A DNA stretch of 14,718 nucleotides from Omnitrophica WOR_2 bacterium RIFCSPLOWO2_12_FULL_51_8 (GCA_001805895.1 MHHD01000017.1:1-14718), one strand, 5' to 3'. Shown: positions 1 to 5,799, counted from the stretch's first letter. Notes: generated by a model not told the origin, from the sequence alone. Program-made: numbers and translations.

Positions 1-1719
1 GGCTCCATCAAAACCTTCAATCCCGAGAACGGCCAATCCCTCTGGGAGCATAAGGTAGCGATTATCCTTCCGGTTAGAAAAACCTCAGCGCATAAAAAAG
101 CCGCCTTCAGCGAAGAATATCCGCTCGCCAACTTCCTTGACCTCAAGGCAGGGGATTTTGTGGTGCACAACCGGCATGGCATCGGCAAATTCCTCGGTTT
201 CCAGAAAATCAAGGTTCAGGACAGGCTTAAAGACCACATCGTTATAGAATACGACCGGGAAGAGAAATTATATGTGCCGACGGACGCGATGCACCTGGTG
301 CAAAAATATATTTCTTTCCAGGTCAGGCGGCCCAAGCTTTACCGCTTAGGCGGCAGGGAATGGCCGCGGGTCAAAGAGCGGGCAAGAAAAGGGATCCAGA
401 AGCTAACCTGGGAGCTCCTCAGCCTGCAGGCCATGCGGCAGACCCTGCCGGGATTCGCCTTTTCCCCGGACACCGATTGGCAGGGGCGGTTTGAGCGGAC
501 CTTCCCCTTTGCAGAAACCCCGGATCAGCTCAAGGCCCTCCAGGAAGTAAAAGAGGATATGCAGAAAGACAAGCCAATGGACCGGCTGCTCTGCGGCGAC
601 GTCGGATACGGCAAGACTGAAGTTGCCATGCGCTCAGCCTTCAAGGCGGTGATGGACGATAAACAGGTGGCATATCTGGTTCCGACCACCATCCTGGCCG
701 AACAGCATTTCCAGAATTTTAAGCAGCGGCTGGCAGATTTTCCGCTGAACCCGGGATTGCTCTGCCGTTTTAAGACCCCGTCCGAGCAGAAACGGATTAT
801 CGAAGACTTAAAAACCGGAAGGTGCGATATCGTCATCGGCACGCACCGGATTTTATCAGACGACGTTGTTTTTAAGAACCTGGGCCTGGTGATTATCGAC
901 GAGGAGCAGCGTTTCGGGGTCAAGCATAAGGAAAAATTAAAAAAACTCCGTCTCGCCTGCGATGTGCTTACCCTTACCGCAACACCCATCCCGCGCACTT
1001 TATATATGAGTTTGATGGGGGCCAAGGATATGTCGGTGATCAATACCCCGCCGCAAAATAGGTTGCCAATTAAAACAATTGTGGTAGAATACGATTTGGA
1101 CCTGGTGCGCCAGGCCATAGAAAGGGAAATTAAAAGAAACGGGCAGGTATTTTACCTGCATAACCGCGTGCAGGACATTGAAAAGGCCAAGGCCAGACTG
1201 GAGGCGGCCCTGCCGGGCAATATTCGTATCGCTACGGCCCATGGCCAGATGCAGCCAAAATTCCTGGAGCAGGTGATGCTGAGTTTCCTACAGAAGGAAA
1301 TTGACTGTCTGGTCTGCACGATGATTATCGAATCCGGCATAGACATACCGAATGTCAATACGATCATCATAGACAATGCCTTAACCTTTGGGCTGGCTGA
1401 CCTGCACCAGTTACGCGGCCGGGTGGGCAGGTTCAACCGCACCGCTTATGCCTATTTCCTTATCCCCAGGGGCGCGGCGCTGGAGCAGGATGCCAGAAAA
1501 AGGCTGAATGCCATCCAGGAATACGCGCAGCTGGGCTCGGGGTTTAATATCGCGATGGAAGACCTGGAGATCAGAGGGGCAGGTAACCTCCTTGGCGCGG
1601 AACAACACGGTTTTATTTCCTCGGTAGGGTTTGACCTTTACTGCCGGCTTTTACGGGAGGCGGTAAGCAGCTTCAGTAAGGCGGGAGCGTATGATTATGG
1701 GCAGAGCCGTGCGAATTAG
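1..1719 (+). CDS. mfd: Transcription-repair coupling factor Mfd, 3' part (5' end outside window; C-terminal D7 domain missing)
   Basis: Mfd is a dsDNA translocase that pushes stalled RNA polymerase off lesions and recruits UvrA. The frame is open from base 1, so about 573 C-terminal residues are visible. In order they are a CarD-like RNA polymerase-interaction domain (VVHNRHGIGKF near base 160) and a RecG-like helicase pair with Walker A GDVGYGKT (595-618), DEEQ (898-909), TATP (near 973), QLRGRVGR (1408-1431) and the translocation-motif segment DLEIRGAGNLLG (near 1561). The GTG at 160 is internal to the domain and is not a start. The protein ends about 20 residues after GFDLYCRLL, where E. 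coli Mfd continues for roughly 150 residues of the autoinhibitory D7 domain. The stop overlaps the next gene, and no other frame encodes a D7 remnant. The family assignment is certain. The missing D7 is read directly from the sequence, but its functional effect is inferred. Confidence 0.97.
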   Translation, partial: GSIKTFNPENGQSLWEHKVAIILPVRKTSAHKKAAFSEEYPLANFLDLKAGDFVVHNRHGIGKFLGFQKIKVQDRLKDHIVIEYDREEKLYVPTDAMHLVQKYISFQVRRPKLYRLGGREWPRVKERARKGIQKLTWELLSLQAMRQTLPGFAFSPDTDWQGRFERTFPFAETPDQLKALQEVKEDMQKDKPMDRLLCGDVGYGKTEVAMRSAFKAVMDDKQVAYLVPTTILAEQHFQNFKQRLADFPLNPGLLCRFKTPSEQKRIIEDLKTGRCDIVIGTHRILSDDVVFKNLGLVIIDEEQRFGVKHKEKLKKLRLACDVLTLTATPIPRTLYMSLMGAKDMSVINTPPQNRLPIKTIVVEYDLDLVRQAIEREIKRNGQVFYLHNRVQDIEKAKARLEAALPGNIRIATAHGQMQPKFLEQVMLSFLQKEIDCLVCTMIIESGIDIPNVNTIIIDNALTFGLADLHQLRGRVGRFNRTAYAYFLIPRGAALEQDARKRLNAIQEYAQLGSGFNIAMEDLEIRGAGNLLGAEQHGFISSVGFDLYCRLLREAVSSFSKAGAYDYGQSRAN

Positions 1720-2626
1720 ACGCAGTGTTCCTCGATATATCCTTAGCCTTGCGCTTTTGATCTGCGGGTGCGCTTCCCTTTCCTACGGCCAGGAAAAAAT
1801 AGCGGCCATTGTCAACAAAGATATCATTACCCAGAAGGATCTAAACGATTTTATCAATTTTATGCGCCTGCAGCTGTCTCAGGAATATAAGGGGGAGGAG
1901 CTGGAAAATAAGATCCAGTCTATGAAAGTAGATTTATTAGACAGGCTGATCGAGGACCGCTTGATTTTACAGGAAGCCAAAAATAACCATATTACGGCAG
2001 ACGAATCCAGGGTCAAGGCCAGGTTAACGGAAATGAGAAAACATTTTGATTCGGAAAGCGAATACCAGAAGGACCTGGCTAAGCAGGGCCTGGTTGAGGC
2101 GGACATCGAAAATAAAATTCGCGAGCAGCTGCTGATGTTCTATATCGTGGATCTTAAGATCAGGCAAAAGGTGGCAATCAGCCCCGATGAGGTAACCGCT
2201 TACTATAACCGGAACCAAAAAGAGTTTATCCGCCCCGAAGAGCGTTCACTCCAGGTAATCGCCCTGGAGAATCAGGACCAGGCCAAGTCATTCCATTATT
2301 ATTTTAAGACCGGCCAGAAGCTCGAAGACTTAGCCGCCAGATACCCGATCACCCTGAACCGCCTGAAGGCGGCCAGAGGCCAAGAGTTAAGAAAAGATAT
2401 CGAGGAAGCGGTATTTAAACTGCACATCGACGGTATTAGCGATCCGATCAATGTCAGCGGCAAGTATTATATTTTCAAATTAGAAAACGTAACCCCCTCA
2501 AAACAGCAGACCCTCTCCGAGGCACAGGATAAAATCCACGCTTACCTTTATGAAACGAAGATGCAGGAGGACTTGAGCCGCTGGCTGGAAGAACTCAAGG
2601 CCAAATCCTACATCAAAATCAAATAA
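1697..2626 (+). CDS. surA: SurA-like periplasmic chaperone with degenerate parvulin domain
   Basis: This is probably a periplasmic chaperone for outer-membrane proteins. An Arg-rich N-terminus and a hydrophobic stretch (ILSLALLICGCASL) form a signal peptide, with possible signal peptidase I cleavage after SYG. The cysteines do not make a canonical lipobox. A SurA_N-type helical region (roughly residues 35-160) follows, starting IAAIVNKDIIT, then a parvulin-like PPIC region (about 180-268) ending YYIFKLENV, and a C-terminal helix. The HxL and GYHIIKL histidines of active parvulins read QVI and KYYIFKL here, and the GGDLG segment is missing, so PPIase activity is doubtful. ATG 1697 lies 9 nt after GGGAG (1683-1687). 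ATG 1691, two codons earlier, is only 3 nt away and is less likely. The gene overlaps the mfd stop. The downstream order pdxA-rsmA matches the E. coli surA operon, which supports SurA over a PpiD/PrsA-type relative. Confidence 0.83.
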   Translation: MGRAVRIRRSVPRYILSLALLICGCASLSYGQEKIAAIVNKDIITQKDLNDFINFMRLQLSQEYKGEELENKIQSMKVDLLDRLIEDRLILQEAKNNHITADESRVKARLTEMRKHFDSESEYQKDLAKQGLVEADIENKIREQLLMFYIVDLKIRQKVAISPDEVTAYYNRNQKEFIRPEERSLQVIALENQDQAKSFHYYFKTGQKLEDLAARYPITLNRLKAARGQELRKDIEEAVFKLHIDGISDPINVSGKYYIFKLENVTPSKQQTLSEAQDKIHAYLYETKMQEDLSRWLEELKAKSYIKIK

Positions 2627-2631
2627 AACTG

Positions 2632-2690
2632 GGGGACGGTTCTATTTTTAAAGGGTAATTAAAAACGGTCATAAAAATAGAACCGTCCCC
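2632..2690. repeat. Perfect 19-bp inverted repeat (REP-like palindromic element)
   Basis: The left arm (2632-2650, GGGGACGGTTCTATTTTTA) and the right arm (2672-2690) are exact reverse complements separated by a 21-nt AT-rich loop. The element fills almost the whole surA-pdxA gap. The GGGGACGGTTCTA core resembles palindromic repeats I recall as dispersed in uncultured bacterial genomes and linked to REP-associated (Y1/IS200-like) transposases. Only this copy is visible here. It could fold in RNA and affect mRNA stability or transcription, but no T-tract follows the right arm, so it is not a standard terminator. Confidence 0.85.
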
Positions 2691-2699
2691 ATGTTTTAA

Positions 2700-3683
2700 A
2701 TGTCTAAAATCAAAGTCGGCATTACCATCGGTGATCCTTCCGGCATCGGGCCGGCAATTGCCCTGAAGGCTATTGCGAAGCTAAAGGGGCTGGCTGATTT
2801 TACGGTGATCGGCGATGCCTGGGTGTTAAGTAAAATCAAAAATCAAAAGTCACCCTTCAGCTTCGCTCGGGGCAAGAAAATCAAAGACTTAAAACTAATT
2901 GACTTGGGCAATGTCAAACACCAGGATTTTGGATTTGGGAAAATAAAGGCGGAGTACGGACGGGCGGCGCTTGAATACCTTGATAAGGCATTAGGGTTGA
3001 TTGAGGCAGGGCAGATCGACTGCCTGGTGACTTGTCCGGTTTCCAAGGAAGCGGTTAGGCTATCGGGCAGAGAATTCAGCGGCCACACCGAGTATTTGGC
3101 GGTAAAAACCGGGTCGAAGGATTTCGCGATGATGCTGTTAAACCGGCGGATAAAATTCTGCCTGCTCACCAGGCCCCTGCCATTGCGCGAGGTCCCGGCG
3201 GCAATTACAGCCGGAAACTTAGAAAAAAACATTTTACTGAGCTTAGCCGCCTTAAAAGACCTATTCTTTAAGAAAAATGCGCGGCTTGTCGTATGCGGCC
3301 TGAATCCGCATGCCTCGGATAACGGCGTTATCGGCGATGAAGAAAATAAAATTATCCGCCCGCTGCTGAAAAAATTAAAACAAAAAAACGCGGCAGAGAT
3401 TGACGGCCCGATTTCCGCGGACGTCGCGGTTTCCCGGGCGTATAATCGGGAATACGATTGCGTAATCGCCTGCTACCACGATCAGGCAATGATCCCCCTG
3501 AAGATGCTTTTTAAGCAGCTGGGCGGCGTGAATCTGACGGTTGGCCTGCCGTTCGTGCGCACCTCGCCGCTGCATGGCACAGCCTTTGATATTGCCGGGA
3601 GGCCTCGCTTAGCCAATCCCGAATCCCTGATCCAGGCCGTGAAATTAGCCGTTCGATGCGCATCCAACCTAAAAAGAGGTTAG
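2700..3683 (+). CDS. pdxA: 4-hydroxythreonine-4-phosphate dehydrogenase PdxA
   Basis: PdxA performs the NAD-dependent oxidation of 4-phosphohydroxy-L-threonine in the DXP-dependent pathway to pyridoxal 5'-phosphate, in the cytoplasm as a dimer. At 327 residues it is close to the E. coli length. Family signatures are ITIGDPSGIGP (9-18), SGHTEYLA with substrate-binding His129/Thr130, CGLNPHA (His204), YHDQA (His260) and VRTSPLHGTAFDIAG (287-300). The E. coli metal ligands are His166, His211 and His266. The last two are present, but the TTHLPLR segment holding His166 reads TRPLPLR here, with Pro159 replacing the His. The usual DHGTA reads LHGTA. ATG 2700 is required to keep the conserved N-terminus, yet no Shine-Dalgarno is visible because the palindrome ends 9 nt before it. 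The 3' end overlaps rsmA by 28 nt. A PdxA-family paralogue with altered chemistry is possible but less likely. Confidence 0.93.
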   Translation: MSKIKVGITIGDPSGIGPAIALKAIAKLKGLADFTVIGDAWVLSKIKNQKSPFSFARGKKIKDLKLIDLGNVKHQDFGFGKIKAEYGRAALEYLDKALGLIEAGQIDCLVTCPVSKEAVRLSGREFSGHTEYLAVKTGSKDFAMMLLNRRIKFCLLTRPLPLREVPAAITAGNLEKNILLSLAALKDLFFKKNARLVVCGLNPHASDNGVIGDEENKIIRPLLKKLKQKNAAEIDGPISADVAVSRAYNREYDCVIACYHDQAMIPLKMLFKQLGGVNLTVGLPFVRTSPLHGTAFDIAGRPRLANPESLIQAVKLAVRCASNLKRG

Positions 3684-4456
3684 GCCAGAATTTCCTGGTT
3701 GACGCAAACATCCAGAAAAAAATACTGGCGGCTATGGATTTGAAACTGTCGGATACGGCGCTGGAGATTGGGTCCGGCCGGGGCGAATTAACGCAATTAG
3801 TCGCGCCAATAGTGCGCCGCCTCTTTGCCGTGGAGATTGACCGGCAGATGATCGGGGAATTAGCCGAGAAACTAAAATCCTTTAGCCATGTCAGGATAAT
3901 ACCGGCTGATATACTTAAGGTTGACTTCAGACAACTGCTTTCTGGTTACCCGCGCAAGACAGTTGTCTTCGGCAACATCCCTTACTATATCACTAGTCCG
4001 GTAATCGTCCGCCTAATAGAATCGCGCAGGAATTTTCAAAAAATATTTTTGACGGTACAGAAAGAGTTTACGCAGAGGATTGCGGCCAGGACGGGGGGTA
4101 AGGATTACGGCGCCTTCACCTGTTACGTGCAGTACTATCTTAAGCCGAAAATACTCTTTGAGATTAAGAAGAATTCCTTTTATCCCGCCCCGAAAGTAGA
4201 TTCCTGTTTTTTAGAACTTGAGATTAAAAAAAAACTGCCTTTAGCCGGAGCAAGGGAAGCAGAGTTATTTAAGATTATCCGTGCGGCGTTTAACAAAAGG
4301 CGCAAGGTCTTGAGAAACAGCCTTAAAGGACTGGTTGCCGCAGAAAGGTTAGCGGAATTTTTAAAGTCGCGCGCCCTAGGTGAGGATATCCGTCCGGAAC
4401 GGCTTTCCCTGCAGGAGTTTATAAGTCTAATAAATTTTTTGCGGCGTAGTAAATGA
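3656..4456 (+). CDS. rsmA: 16S rRNA (A1518/A1519-N6)-dimethyltransferase RsmA (KsgA)
   Basis: RsmA dimethylates two adjacent adenines in the 3'-terminal helix of 16S rRNA, using S-adenosylmethionine, as a late checkpoint of small-subunit assembly. At 266 residues it has the usual length. The N-terminus RLGQNFLVD is typical. SAM-binding motifs are EIGSGRGELT (37-46), the acidic VEID end of strand 2 (Glu60) and PADIL (83-87). The N6-adenine methyltransferase catalytic motif is GNIPYYITSP (106-115). The C-terminal basic helix FNKRRKVLRNSL is also diagnostic. ATG 3656 overlaps pdxA by 28 nt, which suggests translational coupling, and there is no clear Shine-Dalgarno. The pdxA-rsmA adjacency is as in E. 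coli. The visible operon ends here, and a new promoter follows. Confidence 0.97.
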   Translation: MRIQPKKRLGQNFLVDANIQKKILAAMDLKLSDTALEIGSGRGELTQLVAPIVRRLFAVEIDRQMIGELAEKLKSFSHVRIIPADILKVDFRQLLSGYPRKTVVFGNIPYYITSPVIVRLIESRRNFQKIFLTVQKEFTQRIAARTGGKDYGAFTCYVQYYLKPKILFEIKKNSFYPAPKVDSCFLELEIKKKLPLAGAREAELFKIIRAAFNKRRKVLRNSLKGLVAAERLAEFLKSRALGEDIRPERLSLQEFISLINFLRRSK

Positions 4457-4488
4457 AGATGAGGTTATGAAAAAAAATCAAAAAAAAC

Positions 4489-4516
4489 TTGACAATTAAA
4501 ATTTTTCAGGTATATT
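4489..4516 (+). promoter_or_regulatory. Sigma70-type promoter (-35 TTGACA, -10 TATATT)
   Basis: A consensus TTGACA (4489-4494) is followed after 16 nt by TATATT (4511-4516) in an AT-rich 119-nt gap after rsmA. Transcription would start near 4523, giving a leader of about 50 nt. It is the only convincing promoter seen between rsmA and rpoC, so it may drive the LAGLIDADG-like gene, tRNA-Thr, rpmG, tRNA-Trp and possibly the secE-rpoC cluster. A small stem (TAGAG 4556-4560 with CTCTA 4566-4570) lies just before the first ATG. Activity is inferred from consensus match only. Confidence 0.7.
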
Positions 4517-4575
4517 TAAGGTCTGTTTATCAATAGGAGTAGACTAGTTGTTTTTTAGAGTATTGCTCTACAGAG

Positions 4576-5253
4576 ATGACTATTAACCCGACCATCAATA
4601 AAATCAAGGAGTTATACTCTGAGGGTAAATCAGCTTCGGATATCGGAAAAAAAATTGGGATTTCCTGGCGCAAGGTGATTTACCTGATGGATAAATACGG
4701 AATTAAACGCCGCTCGCACAGCGAGGCTACCTATTGCAAGCATAACCCTAACGGCGACCCCTTTAAGATCAAAAAGCGTCTTCTGCCAGATGAAGAACGG
4801 TTAAAGGCGTTAGCGATCGGATTATATTGGGGCGAGGGTTCTAAATATAATCCTATCTCTGTCCGGCTGGCTAATTCCGATCCTCTGTTGCTTAAGGCCT
4901 TTATTTCTTTTTTGAGACAGATTTGCGGCGTGGACCCGCAGAAAATTAAACTCTGGATAACCATCCATCCTGATGTATCGCCTAAATTGGCGGGATATTA
5001 CTGGAGCCGTAGATTGAATATGCCGTTTTCTCATTTCAGCAAAACAGTGGTAATAAACCATCGCGGGAACGGCTCTTACAAAAATAAGGTTAGTTTCGGA
5101 ACTGCTACAGTGTGCGTCCATAATATTAAACTCAGAAGGATTATTCAGAAGTGGTTAGATGAGTATGCCCACGTAGCTCAGTCGGCAGAGCGCATGCATG
5201 GTAAGCCTGTGGTCACCGGTTCGATTCCGGTCGTGGGCTTTGCATCGGCTTAA
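4576..5253 (+). CDS. HTH plus LAGLIDADG-like protein (putative homing endonuclease) whose frame runs through tRNA-Thr
   Basis: The protein has 225 residues. An N-terminal helix-turn-helix (about 6-45) is followed by a single motif AIGLYWGEGS (80-89), which fits the LAGLIDADG pattern with Glu87 in the place of the catalytic acidic residue. A segment with NSDPLLLKAFISFL and a basic region (SKTVVINHRGNGSYKNK) follow. I recall similar uncharacterised proteins in candidate-phylum genomes. A single motif would imply a homodimer of the I-CreI type, but nuclease activity is not shown. A stop at 4540 leaves ATG 4576 as the only reasonable start, with a weak ribosome site. Residues 198-222 are encoded by the tRNA-Thr gene, so the native protein probably ended near WLDEY (193-197) and the tail is read-through. 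The gene looks more AT-rich than its ribosomal neighbours, as expected of a mobile gene. A transcriptional regulator is an alternative. Confidence 0.68.
   Translation: MTINPTINKIKELYSEGKSASDIGKKIGISWRKVIYLMDKYGIKRRSHSEATYCKHNPNGDPFKIKKRLLPDEERLKALAIGLYWGEGSKYNPISVRLANSDPLLLKAFISFLRQICGVDPQKIKLWITIHPDVSPKLAGYYWSRRLNMPFSHFSKTVVINHRGNGSYKNKVSFGTATVCVHNIKLRRIIQKWLDEYAHVAQSAERMHGKPVVTGSIPVVGFASA
5167..5239 (+). tRNA. tRNA-Thr (anticodon GGT)
   Basis: A full cloverleaf can be drawn: acceptor GCCCACG with CGTGGGC, D stem GCTC with GAGC, anticodon loop ATGGTAA (anticodon GGT), and T arm ACCGG-TTCGATT-CCGGT with discriminator T. No CCA is encoded. The anticodon stem CATGC/GCCTG has one T-C mismatch at positions 29-41, where GCATG would pair perfectly. 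The tRNA lies wholly inside the preceding reading frame on the same strand and is 32 nt upstream of rpmG. tRNA-Thr is a common upstream neighbour of the secE-nusG cluster. Confidence 0.94.
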
Positions 5254-5271
5254 AAGGGATTTTTATTGCAG

Positions 5272-5421
5272 ATGCGCGAAATCATCACCTTAGAGTGCAC
5301 GGTTTGCAGGAATAGAAATTACACGACGACGAAAAATAAAAAGAAGCACCAAGACAGACTGGAAATAAGCAAGTTCTGCAGGTCCTGTCATAAGCATACC
5401 CCGCATAAAGAAATAAAATAA
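5272..5421 (+). CDS. rpmG: 50S ribosomal protein L33 (zinc-binding type)
   Basis: This 49-residue gene encodes ribosomal protein L33 of the large subunit, which lies near the E site. The sequence starts MREIITLECTVC and contains NYTTTKNKK and RLEISKFC, all L33 signatures. Cysteine pairs C9xxC12 and C36xxC39 form the zinc ribbon, so this is the zinc-dependent (C+) form. ATG 5272 gives the usual family N-terminus. The Shine-Dalgarno-like AAGGGA (5254-5259) is 12 nt away but only 6 nt from an in-frame TTG at 5266, so a start two codons earlier is possible. Its place between tRNA-Thr and tRNA-Trp just before secE is a common arrangement. Confidence 0.95.
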   Translation: MREIITLECTVCRNRNYTTTKNKKKHQDRLEISKFCRSCHKHTPHKEIK

Positions 5422-5428
5422 TATTCTT

Positions 5429-5446
5429 AGGGGCGTCGGTTAATGG
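5429..5446 (+). repeat. Partial direct copy of the tRNA-Trp 5' end
   Basis: AGGGGCGTCGGTTAATGG here matches the first 19 nt of tRNA-Trp (5474-5492, AGGGACGTCGGTTAACTGG) with one substitution and one missing base, 45 nt upstream. It covers the acceptor 5' strand and the first part of the D arm, then diverges. It could be a remnant of a tandem tRNA duplication. Its AGGGGCG could also pair with the real acceptor 3' strand CGTCCCT using one G-U pair. Confidence 0.7.
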
Positions 5447-5449
5447 CAT

Positions 5450-5563
5450 CCCGCACCTTTTTAGAATAGATATAGGGACGTCGGTTAACTGGTAAACCAC
5501 TGGTCTCCAAAACCAGGATTGGGGGTTCAAGTCCCTCCGTCCCTGTAGAAAAAAAGGTGCGGG
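5450..5563. repeat. 13-bp inverted repeat enclosing tRNA-Trp
   Basis: CCCGCACCTTTTT (5450-5462) is the exact reverse complement of AAAAAGGTGCGGG (5551-5563). The 88-nt interval contains the whole tRNA-Trp. In a primary transcript the two arms could form a stem closing a loop that holds the tRNA, like the processing stems around pre-rRNAs. It could also be the ends of a small insertion. The right arm lies between tRNA-Trp and secE. Confidence 0.72.
5474..5545 (+). tRNA. tRNA-Trp (anticodon CCA)
   Basis: A cloverleaf is clear: acceptor AGGGACG with CGTCCCT, D stem GGTT with AACC, anticodon stem CTGGT with ACCAG around loop CTCCAAA (anticodon CCA), and T arm GGGGG-TTCAAGT-CCCTC with one G-T pair. 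The discriminator is G, as expected for bacterial tRNA-Trp, and no CCA end is encoded. A tRNA-Trp directly before secE is a widely conserved position in bacteria. Confidence 0.96.
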
Positions 5564-5601
5564 GCAAGCCCTGCCGCTCCTGATGTTTTCGGAGTTAAAT
5601 T

Positions 5602-5799
5602 TTGGCGATGAATCTAATTCATAAGCCGGTAAATTTTTTGAAAGAAGTAAAGGTGGAATTAGGCAAGGTTTCCTGGTCCACCCGGGAGGAGCTCATCGCC
5701 TCAACTTTCGTAGTCATTACCGCTACCGCGATGATGACGTTGTTTATCTTCGTTATCGACTATGTCCTTTCGGGCCTCCTGGGGATGCTGTTTAAATAA
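5602..5799 (+). CDS. secE: Protein translocase subunit SecE
   Basis: SecE clamps the SecY channel in the inner membrane as part of the SecYEG translocon. This is the short 65-residue bacterial form with a single transmembrane segment (about residues 28-60, STFVVITATAMMTLFIFVI onward). The conserved amphipathic helix before it contains FLKEVKVELGKVSWSTREEL, typical of SecE. A TTG start at 5602 lies 7 nt after GGAG (5591-5594). The in-frame ATG at 5608 is 13 nt away, so TTG is preferred on spacing. Eleven nucleotides separate its stop from nusG, and the Shine-Dalgarno for nusG overlaps the secE stop, so the two are probably co-translated. Confidence 0.95.
   Translation: MAMNLIHKPVNFLKEVKVELGKVSWSTREELIASTFVVITATAMMTLFIFVIDYVLSGLLGMLFK

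Noticed and set aside
160..1719. mfd starting at GTG 160
   Set aside because: The same frame is open to base 1 and encodes Mfd-like sequence before it, and the GTG lies inside the polymerase-interaction domain motif.
2632..2699. Intrinsic terminator after surA
   Set aside because: The hairpin is strong but AT-rich near the loop and lacks a T-tract after the right arm. The surA-pdxA-rsmA order suggests one operon.
2830..2880. A-rich repeated AATCAAAA segment inside pdxA that looked like a repeat-derived insertion
   Set aside because: PdxA is 327 residues, matching E. coli (about 329), so no net insertion is implied. The segment falls in a variable part of the family.
4467..4499. Tiny frame (MKKNQKKLDN) after rsmA with GAGG upstream
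   Set aside because: Ten codons of AT-rich sequence with the GAGG only two bases away; it overlaps the -35 element and has no support as a peptide gene.
5440..5467. Possible promoter before tRNA-Trp (TTAATG with TAGAAT)
   Set aside because: The -35 is poor, the start would fall at the mature tRNA 5' end, and the bases are better explained by the tRNA copy and the inverted repeat.
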